Of a DNA stretch of 64,000 nt, positions 28,589 through 36,729 are shown piece by piece. Every line of letters begins with the position of its first letter. Position 1 is the first letter of the stretch. The DNA lies in assembly GCF_014201375.1 (NCBI RefSeq), contig NZ_JACHDZ010000008.1, positions 1-64,000 on the forward strand. The letters are read 5' to 3'. Source of the DNA: Tunturiibacter empetritectus (GTDB taxonomy: Bacteria; Acidobacteriota; Terriglobia; Terriglobales; Acidobacteriaceae). The translations under genes and the position numbers were made by a program. A model generated the notes under the pieces. That model made no database searches. It worked only from the letters and a program-made list of their open reading frames with translations, and was not told where the DNA came from.

Positions 28589-29806
28589 TCAATGCTTTAC
28601 AGCCGGTTTAGAACGAGGCAGTGGATACACCTTGATCCAGTGATTGCGCATGGACGCCTGAACAATTCTGTCTCCCGTCTCTGAGACAATGACGTTGGTT
28701 TGCTCCACCGGCATATGACAGTCGATGCACTTATTAGTGATGGCATGCCCCAGCTTCTTTGAGACTCCGCAGCTTTGCCACTTATGGCAGTTAAGGCAGC
28801 GTTCTGAATACGCCGCGGCCGGCCGTTCCAGGGCATGCACATCGTGACAGGTCGAGCAACTCATCTGCGGCGACGAGAGGTAGCACCGGCTACGTTCGAG
28901 CAGGCCCACCTGATTCCCGTGCACGTCAGGATGCTCCGCCGTTGAAACCGGCAAGTGCTTGAAATAGTTGCTCAAAGGTTGCCCCGGCACATACGAGAAC
29001 GCCGGCGCGGTGGCCTCGCGCCGGATCCCATTGTGGCATAGTGCGCAGAGGTCTACCTGTCTGTCACGGGAGAACCTCGCTGGATTCAGAATCGCTTGCC
29101 CTGCCGTGCCATCTCTCCGTCGTGCGATATGTTCCGCACCGGAGCCGTGGCACCGTTCGCATGCAATCCCCGTCACCAGGCTCGTCCTGTCGTAATGGTT
29201 GGTCGTCGGGTCGGTGGAGAGCGGCTGGATGTAACTTGCGTGGCACTCAAGACAGCCGGGATTGATAGGACGAGAAAAATCCGCCGTACCATTCGTATAT
29301 CCAGGACTGTTAATCCACCGATGACCATCGGTCCAGTAGCTTACCGGCAGCTCAAAGAGTTGATCACCTTCCCAGTAGAGATATGTCGCGCCACGTACTC
29401 CCGAACCAGTGACGAGATCCATACGCTCCGTGTGTGTCAGAAGCTGCGAATCGAATCCGGTCACCGCAGTCTGATAGTAGCCGTCCTCCTTCTCCTCCAT
29501 TTTGAAGTAGAGTCCCGGCTGACCCGCTGCGTTTGCGGAGTCCACGATCGTCAGAATGTTGCGACCCTCTGTGAAAGAGCCGAGCACGGAGTCTTTGTTT
29601 ACAGGGCGCGAGGTAAGACTGTGCGATGTGTGAATGTAGCTCATGCTTTGCTGCCCATGGCAAGAAGTGCATGCGGCATCTCCAACGTAGTCTGCGCGGC
29701 CCTCATGTCCTGGGGAAGTTGAAGCAATGGTCTGACTCGCGGATTGTCCGCCATGCCAAAGCCAGACCATGAGGCCTAGAAGAAGAGACGCGCCAACTCG
29801 AATCAT
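28589..29806 (-). CDS. Exported heptaheme cytochrome c
   Basis: 405 residues from ATG 29806 with a signal peptide (MIRVGASLLLGLMVWLWHGG). Seven CxxCH haem-attachment motifs: CTSCH (Cys46), CLECH (185), CERCH (216), CALCH (254), CSTCH (317), CLNCH (337) and CIDCH (360), plus extra His residues that could serve as distal ligands (HTSHSLTS, HDVHALERP). The gap between haems 1 and 2 (about 135 residues) holds a separate beta-rich domain (YYQTAVTGFDSQLLTHTERM). The pattern resembles periplasmic multihaem cytochromes of the cytochrome c554/c552 type; electron-transfer function is expected, partners unknown. Upstream of and on the same strand as the two small coiled-coil genes. Confidence 0.92.
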   Translation of the reverse strand: MIRVGASLLLGLMVWLWHGGQSASQTIASTSPGHEGRADYVGDAACTSCHGQQSMSYIHTSHSLTSRPVNKDSVLGSFTEGRNILTIVDSANAAGQPGLYFKMEEKEDGYYQTAVTGFDSQLLTHTERMDLVTGSGVRGATYLYWEGDQLFELPVSYWTDGHRWINSPGYTNGTADFSRPINPGCLECHASYIQPLSTDPTTNHYDRTSLVTGIACERCHGSGAEHIARRRDGTAGQAILNPARFSRDRQVDLCALCHNGIRREATAPAFSYVPGQPLSNYFKHLPVSTAEHPDVHGNQVGLLERSRCYLSSPQMSCSTCHDVHALERPAAAYSERCLNCHKWQSCGVSKKLGHAITNKCIDCHMPVEQTNVIVSETGDRIVQASMRNHWIKVYPLPRSKPAVKH

Positions 29807-30009
29807 CCAGACTTATCCGTTTTAGTGCACCGCTCCACTGTAATGAGGAGCTGCAAAAAAAACAACACCATATTGAAGCTGTATTTCGGGAAAGACCACG
29901 TTGCCAGGCGAACAAGTAGGGTTGAAAGGATGACTATGCGTCTACGCGTTTCCCATGCGCTTTTCTGTCAAACAATCTGCAGCCAATCAGGATGACGAAC
30001 GCTGAGGAT
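29807..30009. other. Upstream region of the cytochrome gene
   Basis: Presumed promoter region of the minus-strand cytochrome operon, bounded on the right by the IS21 remnant. No clear elements recognised. Confidence 0.3.
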
Positions 30010-30440
30010 TCATAAGTTCCTTGAACGTCGATGCAACAGCAGTATGTAAATAGACAAAGTGAATGATTCGATTCGGTAAGATACAAGCGGCGCGTTGACC
30101 TGGCCAGTGATAGATGCGGCTAGTTCTCCATGTATAGCCGTGACCGTCTTCGCTCGCTTCACCGCGTCGAAGTCGATCGTGCCCAACTGCAATGCGCCCT
30201 CGATTGCACGGGTCACCACGTTCAGCGAGAAGATCTCGAGCAATCGCAGCATTTGGACATCCTCACGGCTGCCACGCTTCTTCAACCGGGCTTCAAGCAG
30301 ACGCCGCAGTATCGCGAGGCACGGCGGCAGGTCCCAGCATGCTAACGGAGCGGCCTGATCCAGCGCTCGTCCGGGGCCGGAAAGATGGCGACCTCCGATG
30401 CACGCGGGGTGCTCGTTGAGTGCATTGGCGATGCGATGAG
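30010..30440 (-). mobile_element. istA: IS21-family IstA transposase remnant
   Basis: The minus strand encodes a C-terminal IstA fragment: GRALDQAAPLACWDLPPCLA, ILRRLLEARLKKRGSREDV, then MLRLLEIFSLNVVTRAIEG and ALQLGTIDFDAVKR. These blocks match the C-terminal region of IS21 IstA proteins as I know them. An in-frame stop near 30440 and loss of similarity past about 30080 leave only about 115 residues. The N-terminal HTH, the DDE catalytic core and istB are absent, and terminal repeats were not found. It is a dead fragment marking an old insertion. Confidence 0.72.
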
Positions 30441-30560
30441 GCGCTCATCCAGGTGTCCGCCTCCATTGCGCTTGATCTGCTGTGTTTCCATTGCGGCGGG
30501 TCTTGCCTACCATTGCGATTTGTCTTGCTGACTATCACGACAGCGCAGCTTCGTTCATTA

Positions 30561-31580
30561 CTATTTAGTTTGAGTGGCATCGAGCCGCAAAAATCGAGCT
30601 GCGTTGTTATAAAGAATGTCGCGTTTCTGCTCGGGCGTCAGATAGTCCGCGTTCTGGATGATGCTGATGGAATACGACATCAACTTGGGCCATCCCAGCT
30701 GATCGGTCCCGAACATTACTCGGTCTTCAAAGCCGGCCTCGACAAGCCTCTGAATGTAGCGGTTAACCTCCTTGAGCGGGTAGCTCCAGATCAGTCCTGC
30801 GACGTCGACATAGACGTGGGAGTTGGCCTGGAGAAGCGTGAGCATGTTGTCGATCATTGGGTAACCGGCGTGCATGACCTGAACGCGCAACTTGGGGTGG
30901 CGCGCCAGCAATTCCTCCAGCAGAAGAGGATTTCCCATGGAGCCGCGGAACTTCGGCATCGCGAGGTTGGCCCGGCCGGAGCCGCCCGTGCCCATGTGGA
31001 TTGCAACGGGAATATCCAGCTCCTCTGCCAGTGCGAAGTATGCATCGACGGAGGGATCGCTGGGAGAGAGGCCTTCATATTGGAGGCCGATCTCGCCCAT
31101 GACCTTGAATCCATCTTTGGTGAAGTCTTTTCGGAGTTCGTCGAGCGGAACGTGAGCGCCTGGTTGCATGCCTGCGCTGAAGCTTGTGCCCGGTATCACG
31201 CGGCCGGGCGCGGCCTCTCTCCATTTCTGCACGCTCTTGGGGTCGCCGAAAACGACGGCTGTCACGTTCAGCCGTTCCATTTCAGCTACGACGCCCTTTA
31301 AGTATTCGCCTTTGGCTGCAGGATAGAGCTTGGGAGTGCATTCTTCCTGGCTCCAGCCAAATGGCGCTTCCTTTGTGACTGGGTCGGAGGCCGTAAACTT
31401 TGCCTCGTTGGGACACATTGGTCCCAAGCCGGGGAAGGACTCGTCCATCGCATGAACGTGAACGTCGATGACCGGAGGAACGGTTGAACTTGTGTTCTGG
31501 GCGAACGACAGTGTAGAGCAGAGCATCACAGTCATAGCGCAAAGGCGTGCGGGTGCAGATTGCTGAAAGTGAGAAAGCAT
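30561..31580 (-). CDS. Exported amidohydrolase-family (COG2159-like) metal-dependent hydrolase
   Basis: The open frame extends to 31763, but ATG 31580 (MLSHFQQSAPARLCAMTVML) with AAGGA upstream and a signal peptide (cleavage near SFAQ) is the better start. 339 residues of amidohydrolase TIM barrel: HxH metal motif in VIDVHVHAMDES, VMGEIGLQYEGL, PVAIHMGTGGSG, RVQVMHAGYPMIDNM, VYVDVAGLIWSYP and the conserved Asp in RVMFGTDQLGWP, then the typical ending DILYNNAARFL. COG2159 members act as decarboxylases or hydrolases on small carboxylic substrates; the substrate is unknown. Flanked by degenerate DNA on both sides, yet intact. Confidence 0.88.
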   Translation of the reverse strand: MLSHFQQSAPARLCAMTVMLCSTLSFAQNTSSTVPPVIDVHVHAMDESFPGLGPMCPNEAKFTASDPVTKEAPFGWSQEECTPKLYPAAKGEYLKGVVAEMERLNVTAVVFGDPKSVQKWREAAPGRVIPGTSFSAGMQPGAHVPLDELRKDFTKDGFKVMGEIGLQYEGLSPSDPSVDAYFALAEELDIPVAIHMGTGGSGRANLAMPKFRGSMGNPLLLEELLARHPKLRVQVMHAGYPMIDNMLTLLQANSHVYVDVAGLIWSYPLKEVNRYIQRLVEAGFEDRVMFGTDQLGWPKLMSYSISIIQNADYLTPEQKRDILYNNAARFLRLDATQTK

Positions 31581-31939
31581 CGAAGAAATCCTTTGACAAA
31601 TTGATAAGGTCTGAGGCTTGGGAGATGACTGGCTTGGAGCTCTGGTTCTGCGGCCACTCCAGAGAGTTCTCGGTGCATTGGCCCCTCCCGCGTTACGCGC
31701 ATTGCGAGGTTGACGAGTTCGCCTCGTAATGCATGTCTTCTCGGGAGTGTTCAAGACCGACAACTCTATCGGATCAGGGATTGGGCTTGCAACTCATCGC
31801 GGTCGTACCTTCCGACCGGCACCAAAATTCATGGTGCGGTTTGTAGAACGACGAGTCCAGCCACTGAAGTGCTGTGGCCGGCGACTTCGACTTCTGAGCG
31901 GATCGTCGGCAATCGATCCTTGATCACAGGTTTGTCCGG
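31581..31939. other. Noncoding/degenerate DNA
   Basis: No ORF with family support on either strand. It precedes the beta-propeller remnant and is probably decayed sequence plus the amidohydrolase promoter. Confidence 0.4.
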
Positions 31940-32210
31940 AGTTCAATTCCGATTGGGTCGTTTACGTCGAACGGATGCGCTGCTTGCAGCCGAGATGTCG
32001 CTGCGTTGCCTGTATGGCACATGGCCCGAGAGGAACCGCATCTTACACCTCCAGGGTCCATCAAAATGCCAGCTGCTCCGTGGCCGATATTCACCCGTTG
32101 AATTCCTTGCGAGAAGCTGTGTCGTAGATGACTAAATCGCCACTGCTGAGAGTTGAAATCAGCACGAGCTTTCCATCAGGAGTGACTTTCAGGCGGTTTG
32201 CCCCGAAACT
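31940..32210 (-). pseudogene. YVTN-type beta-propeller protein remnant
   Basis: Minus-strand translation in two frames gives consecutive seven-bladed-propeller motifs: LKVTPDGKLVLISTLSSGDL then VIYDTASRKEF ending at a stop; one frame over, RVNIGHGAAGILMDPGGVR; then SRLQAAHPFDVNDPIGIEL. This is the YVTN/YncE-like repeat order (PDGK..V..., I.vGhGaaGILm.PDG.R, vGndPdGla). At least one frameshift, no start and no complete blade set. A decayed fragment of a secreted propeller protein. Confidence 0.65.
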
Positions 32211-32376
32211 ATTTGTTCGACGGAGCCAGCGCCACAGCCATACACTGCGTCCCATAGAGCAAGGCCACTTTGAGACTAATTCATTGGGCGCAGGCCCGCT
32301 GCCTGCCGGAGTCGTTGCAGAAATCGTTGAGGTCAGTGTGAAGGGATTGCTTTAGGAGCGATGGTAGGCTGTCGAA

Positions 32377-32902
32377 ATGTGCTCGATAGACTGGAACATA
32401 ATAAGCAACTGGATCACAGCGGTGGCTACCTCGGCCCTCGCAATTCTGACATTCCTGACACTGATAAAACTTCGCGACTGATACAAAGCGGATGGCGGAC
32501 ACGGCCTCGGCTCAGCTGCAGACAGCTGACGATGATCGTGAAGCTCCTATCCGCCCGGTCATAGCTATCGGCTGGTCCCACGACCCTACCAAGGTCGTGA
32601 CCGAAAAGCTTTACATCCGAAACGTCGGATCCGGCGTGGCGGTGGACGTGGGTTGGAAAAGAGTTTGGAGTGCTACCGAGTCCGCCATCATGTACGAAGC
32701 GTATCTTAAAACCCGCCCAGATAGACCGGAGCTGTTCGCTGCTGACGGGGTTCACGTAAGAACGTTCCAAGACCACACGCTGACCGTCTCGTATGAGTCC
32801 CTGTCTGGGCGGAAGTACGAATCCGAGGTAAAGATTGGCGAGGGTGTTCCGGGAAAGTCGATTGCTGAACTAACTCTGCAGTTTAGAGAAGTCAGAAATT
32901 AA
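32377..32902 (+). pseudogene. Membrane-anchored protein of unknown family, frameshifted
   Basis: ATG 32377 opens an N-terminal membrane anchor (WITAVATSALAILTFLTLIK) that meets a TGA at 32479-32481. A second frame from about 32483 (ATG 32492) continues with a 137-residue beta-rich soluble domain (PVIAIGWSHDPTKVVTEKLY, IRNVGSGVAVDVGW, KIGEGVPGKSIAELTLQF). In intact proteins of this kind a TM anchor followed by an Ig-like domain with an 'IRNVGSGvA' block is a single chain, so a one-base indel near 32475-32485 is likely. If the ATG at 32492 is used, a soluble truncated form could be made. Function unknown. Confidence 0.55.
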
Positions 32903-32950
32903 TTTAAGAAGATATTCTGGATCAGCTACTATTTTGGGTATTAGACAGTT

Positions 32951-33252
32951 ATGTGCACGTCGACTACCTCCTCCGTCAAAGTCATCTCTATGCGACCACC
33001 CGCCCCCCGCCTCCTCTACTCGAGGAAGGAAGCGGGCCTACCCTGTCCACTTCCCTACGGAACATCGCGTACCGTATCGCCAACGGCACGTTGAAGGTTC
33101 GTCGCCACGGTGGGCGGGTGGTAATCAGCCATGCCGAACTCCTGAGGCAGGCCTCCCTCGATGACAACGCGCCCGTCGCGCCTAAGCGGTCCTCGAAAAC
33201 GCAGACCACATCCTTCGCGGCAGGCGACACCGGGCTATTTAAAGCGTCCTGA
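32951..33252 (+). pseudogene. Excisionase-like helix-turn-helix DNA-binding protein, frameshifted
   Basis: ATG 32951 opens MCTSTTSSVK, reaching RPPAPRLLYSRKEAGLP, which matches the start of an HTH_17/MerR-like 'RLLYSRKEAA' domain. The second half lies in the next frame: LSTSLRNIAYRIANGTLKVR then RHGGRVVISHAELLRQA, the usual helix, wing and terminal strand, ending at 33252. One indel near 33040-33055 separates them. Such small proteins act as excisionases or phage-type regulators. It has its own terminator and lies about 120 bases from a tRNA gene, the typical site of integrated elements. Confidence 0.65.
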
Positions 33253-33275
33253 CCGCCCTACGTCTACTCCCCAAA

Positions 33276-33312
33276 AGAGAGGCAACCGCTTCATGGTTGC
33301 CTCTCTTTTTTG
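33276..33312 (+). terminator. Strong rho-independent terminator
   Basis: AGAGAGGCAACC (33276-33287), loop GCTTCAT, GGTTGCCTCTCT (33295-33306), then a run of T: a perfect 12-bp stem with a T-tract, 24 bases after the HTH gene. Confidence 0.95.
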
Positions 33313-33372
33313 CATCCGTGTATCACGTTTCGTATCACATTAACCTCCTACAGGGCGTTTGTGAGGTCTTCA

Positions 33373-33449
33373 TGGTGGCCCGGGCAGGAGTCCAACCTGC
33401 GACCTTCGCGTTAGGAGTGCGCTGCTCTATGCAACTGAGCTACCGGGCC
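33373..33449 (-). tRNA. tRNA-Arg (anticodon CCT), with unusual elbow pair
   Basis: The minus strand folds as a 77-nt tRNA: acceptor GGCCCGG/CCGGGCC with discriminator A and encoded CCA, D stem GCTC/GAGC, anticodon loop CTCCTAA (anticodon CCT, Arg) and T stem GCAGG/CCTGC. Oddities: D loop AGTTGCATA has C at position 19 and T loop TTGGACT has G at 56, so the near-universal G19:C56 tertiary pair appears as C19:G56. The anticodon stem GCGCA/CGCGA has only three Watson-Crick pairs (G27.A43 and A31.C39 mismatched). It may be a functional variant or a decaying gene. It borders the scar region 30.0-33.3 kb. Confidence 0.85.
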
Positions 33450-33514
33450 ACGTTTCGGTAGTGTATCGCGTAGGTTGTTGGTGGTGCGGTGGTAAACTTA
33501 GGGGTGGAGAGTTT

Positions 33515-34747
33515 ATGCCTGAGATACAGCGTCGACGTGCGGTAACGGTGAACATTGGTGGGGTTCGGGTTGGGTCGGATTCACCGGTTGTGGTGCAGTC
33601 GATGACCAATACAGACACGGCTGATGTCGAGAGCTCGGTGCAGCAGATTGCCGCGCTGGCTCGTGCCGGCTCGGAGATGGTGCGCGTGACGGTCAACAAC
33701 GACGAGGCGGCGAAGGCTGTGCCGGCGATCGTTGAGGAGCTGGCGAAGAAGGGCTGGTCGACTCCGATCATTGGGGACTTCCACTACAACGGTCACCTGC
33801 TGCTGAAGAAGTATCCCGAGACCGCCAAGGCGCTGGCGAAGTACAGAATCAATCCGGGCAATGTGTCGATCGGGCGGAAGGATGATGACAACTTCCGGAC
33901 GATGGTTGAGGTTGCGGTGGAGCATCAGAAGCCGGTTCGGATCGGCGTGAACTGGGGTTCGCTCGACCAAGCGTTGCTGACAAAGATGATGGACGAAAAT
34001 TCGAAGTCGGCCAATCCCCTGCCCGCTCGCGACGTGATGATGGAGGCGATGGTGGTGTCGGCTCTGGATAACGCGGCGGCGGCAGAGCGGTATGGGCTGC
34101 GGCGGGATCAGATTATTTTGTCGGCGAAGGTCTCCGGGGTGCGGGATCTGATCGATGTTTATACCGAGTTGGCCAAGCGTTGCGACTATGCGCTGCATCT
34201 TGGGCTGACTGAGGCCGGCATGGGGATGAAGGGCGTGGTGGCTTCGGCTGCGGGCTTGGCTCCTTTGCTTCTTTCGGGGATCGGGGATACGGTCCGGGTA
34301 AGTTTGACTCCTACTCCCGGTGGGGACCGGTCGGAGGAGGTGCGCTGCGGACAGCAGATTCTGCAGTCGCTCGGGATTCGCAGCTTTATGCCGCAGGTGA
34401 CCAGTTGCCCCGGGTGTGGTCGGACTACCTCGACCTACTTCCAGGAGCTGGCGGAGCGGATTCAGGGCTACCTTGTGGCCTCGATGCCGGAGTGGAAGAA
34501 GCAGTATCCGGGGGTCGAGGAGCTGAAGCTGGCGGTGATGGGCTGCATCGTCAACGGGCCGGGCGAGTCGAAGCATGCGAACATCGGGATCTCGCTGCCG
34601 GGTACGTTTGAGGAGCCTAAGGCCCCAGTTTATGTGGATGGCAAGCTGTTCACCACGTTGAAGGGTGATCGGATCGTCGAGGAGTTTCAGGTGATTCTCG
34701 ATGAGTACGTCGAGAAGCGTTATGGCCGGGTGCTGGTCGAGGTCTAA
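33515..34747 (+). CDS. ispG: 4-hydroxy-3-methylbut-2-enyl diphosphate synthase (flavodoxin)
   Basis: ATG 33515 ([10 protein letters not shown]) follows GGTGGAG; longer reading to 33461 would overlap the tRNA end region and lacks a ribosome site. 410 residues in the usual bacterial IspG size: TIM-barrel block [59 protein letters not shown], and the [4Fe-4S] ligands in [10 protein letters not shown] plus [19 protein letters not shown]. It catalyses the penultimate step of the MEP isoprenoid pathway in the cytoplasm. Monocistronic here; intact, unlike the DNA to its left. Confidence 0.97.
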   Translation: MPEIQRRRAVTVNIGGVRVGSDSPVVVQSMTNTDTADVESSVQQIAALARAGSEMVRVTVNNDEAAKAVPAIVEELAKKGWSTPIIGDFHYNGHLLLKKYPETAKALAKYRINPGNVSIGRKDDDNFRTMVEVAVEHQKPVRIGVNWGSLDQALLTKMMDENSKSANPLPARDVMMEAMVVSALDNAAAAERYGLRRDQIILSAKVSGVRDLIDVYTELAKRCDYALHLGLTEAGMGMKGVVASAAGLAPLLLSGIGDTVRVSLTPTPGGDRSEEVRCGQQILQSLGIRSFMPQVTSCPGCGRTTSTYFQELAERIQGYLVASMPEWKKQYPGVEELKLAVMGCIVNGPGESKHANIGISLPGTFEEPKAPVYVDGKLFTTLKGDRIVEEFQVILDEYVEKRYGRVLVEV

Positions 34748-35195
34748 GCTCCTTCTTTTCTGTTCGATAGCTGTCTCCGGCGAGGTACATTTCAGTGCTT
34801 TCCGTGATCTCGGGTACCCCCTCCCCTTGTCGGGTATTTGGACGCAAAATACTTGTATTCAATGGTTTAAAGGGCGGTAGCGACTGCAAATCATTCATAA
34901 CAAATGAGTTGCGCCTAAAATACTTTTTATCAATGAGTTGCCCTGAATGCTTGTGGTTCCCTGTTTTGGTGTCTATAACAAGTATAGATTCCGGGACAGA
35001 ACTAATGCGCCACGTGGAAGTGTATGTTTTGAAAAGGTTTGTTCGATTTGGGGACTTGACAAATTCTGACGGCCGATCAGAACGAAGCGTAAAAATCGTG
35101 CTCTAAGCGTTTGAGGTGTTGAGGTGACAGGTTCACTTGCCCGACCAATCGCGCGGATCTCCGATGAATCAATGAACAGCGCGGTAGCATAGGCC
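34748..35195. other. 448-base intergenic region
   Basis: AT-richer gap between ispG and the secreted protein at 35196. Contains a TTGACA at 35056-35061 without a clear -10. No supported gene or structured RNA recognised. Confidence 0.4.
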
Positions 35196-36005
35196 ATGCT
35201 CCGTTATTTCCTCATCGCCATCCTTGGGATTTCGTGCGTCAATTTGTTCTGTCAACCCCCGAAGTTTGCACAGTCTCCCAGTGATGCCGAGGGCTTGCTC
35301 GCCAAAACCAAGGCGCTTTATGACACTCCTTTCCGTTCGGGTCTCATCAACTTCTCCTGTGCGATTGACTTCGACTTCGCGCAGCATCTCAAGAGCAATT
35401 TTGGCGAAGCTGCTCGAACGGACAGTCCTATTGCACAGCTTCTGAAACCGATAAGATATCGGATCTTCGTTGACCGCTCCGGCGCAACCGTCTCAGCTCA
35501 GCCCAAGCTTCCAGATTTCAGCCAATTACCTCTCGCTGCGCAACTTGAAGAATCGAACCGTGACCTTATGCAAGTGGGCCTTAGCAATTGGGTGCCATAC
35601 GCCTATGGAGAGGTACTTCCCATTGCCCCAACCAACTATCAATTTGAGAAAACGGCAACCGGCTATAACCTCTCCATGGACGGTCAGGGCATAACCGGGA
35701 AACTCATCCTCGACCATGATCTGCGCGTCGTCAGCGGCATTATTGATACTTCACAGCATATAGAGATCACCACCAAGTTCGTGAGTGCACCAAAAGGTCT
35801 GGTCCTAGCTGCGTCCTCCACCGATACGGACCATGCTGGCGTAGCCCGCTTCACCTACACCTACCAGGTCGTCGACGGATTTCAGCTTCCGCAGCGCGTT
35901 GGGCTGACCTCGGAACAAAATAAGATGACATTGAACTACACGCTGACGGACTGCAAGACCCAGCACGGGATAGTGGTTCATGTAGCCCCATCAACCAAAC
36001 CCTAA
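35196..36005 (+). CDS. Exported protein of unknown function
   Basis: 269 residues from ATG 35196 (MLRYFLIAILGISCVNLFCQ), a signal peptide, possibly a lipoprotein box around GISC. The mature part is beta-rich (YRIFVDRSGATVSAQPKLPD, YNLSMDGQGITGKLILDHDL, FTYTYQVVDGFQLPQRVGLT) with an LLAKTKALYDTPFRSGLINF start that recalls outer-membrane lipoprotein-sorting or LolA-like folds, but I cannot name a family. It stands alone between ispG and the cytochrome b561 gene. Confidence 0.7.
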   Translation: MLRYFLIAILGISCVNLFCQPPKFAQSPSDAEGLLAKTKALYDTPFRSGLINFSCAIDFDFAQHLKSNFGEAARTDSPIAQLLKPIRYRIFVDRSGATVSAQPKLPDFSQLPLAAQLEESNRDLMQVGLSNWVPYAYGEVLPIAPTNYQFEKTATGYNLSMDGQGITGKLILDHDLRVVSGIIDTSQHIEITTKFVSAPKGLVLAASSTDTDHAGVARFTYTYQVVDGFQLPQRVGLTSEQNKMTLNYTLTDCKTQHGIVVHVAPSTKP

Positions 36006-36168
36006 CCGGGTGCTCCCGAAGTTGCTGGCCTGCCTGTAATTTGTCTTTTCTCGTTATCAAAAGTCGCGTCCACGATGAGGCAAGAACGGATTAGTCGCCC
36101 ATATGTCGGCTTATGTTGAGTAATCGCCAGCTGGACGCATAACGTGCACATCGTACAAGTGGGTTTGC

Positions 36169-36729
36169 TCACTTGCTCTCTGGGTGGTCATGTGTGAGCA
36201 CCGGCGCCATTGTTTCGAAGATACCGTCGTTTCTGACCAGTTTATGAAAGAGGATGCCGGCGACGTGCGCCAGGATGACTGCGAAGAAGGCGAATGCCAG
36301 GTAGTGATGTGCACGCCACAGGAGCGTATGCAGGCTGGCGCTCACAGGCAGGATCGGCGGAAGATGCACACCGCCGAAGAGCACGACGGGATAGGCTGCA
36401 GCGGACAACATTGCCCAGCCGATCAGCGGCATTGCGATCATCAATATGTAGAAGATGTACTGCGACGAGATCGCGGCCAGCTTTAGCGGCTCCGGTAGAT
36501 CGGCGGGCAACGCAGGCGAACCGTAGATGAGGCGTAGTGTGAGACGAATAAGTGCCAGCACCAGGATGGCGATGCCGAGCGGCTTATGAATCTGGACCAA
36601 TGTGAGGTACTTGGTGGTAACGGTTGAGACCATGCCGACACCGATAAACAGCATGGACAGAATGCAGACTGCCATGAGCCAGTGAAGTAATCGCTGCGGC
36701 GCGGTGAAGCGTGTTCGGGTTGTTGTCAT
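36169..36729 (-). CDS. Cytochrome b561-family membrane protein
   Basis: 186 residues from ATG 36729. RFTAPQRLLHWLMAVCILSM starts the family; four TM helices with His pairs for two b haems (HW in helix 1, QIHKPLGIAILVL in helix 2, LLWRAHHYLAFAFFAVILAH in helices 3-4). The start overlaps the stop of the SrpA-like gene by four bases (ATGA at 36726-36729), so translation is coupled. The b561 protein likely passes quinol electrons to the periplasmic catalase-like haem domain. Confidence 0.93.
   Translation of the reverse strand: MTTTRTRFTAPQRLLHWLMAVCILSMLFIGVGMVSTVTTKYLTLVQIHKPLGIAILVLALIRLTLRLIYGSPALPADLPEPLKLAAISSQYIFYILMIAMPLIGWAMLSAAAYPVVLFGGVHLPPILPVSASLHTLLWRAHHYLAFAFFAVILAHVAGILFHKLVRNDGIFETMAPVLTHDHPESK

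Noticed and set aside
29999..30580. Complete IS21 element
   Set aside because: Only the C-terminal IstA part remains; no istB, no catalytic core and no terminal repeats were seen.
32128..32355. Plus-strand 75-codon ORF
   Set aside because: Overlaps the minus-strand YVTN remnant, which shows recognisable propeller motifs; the plus frame has none.
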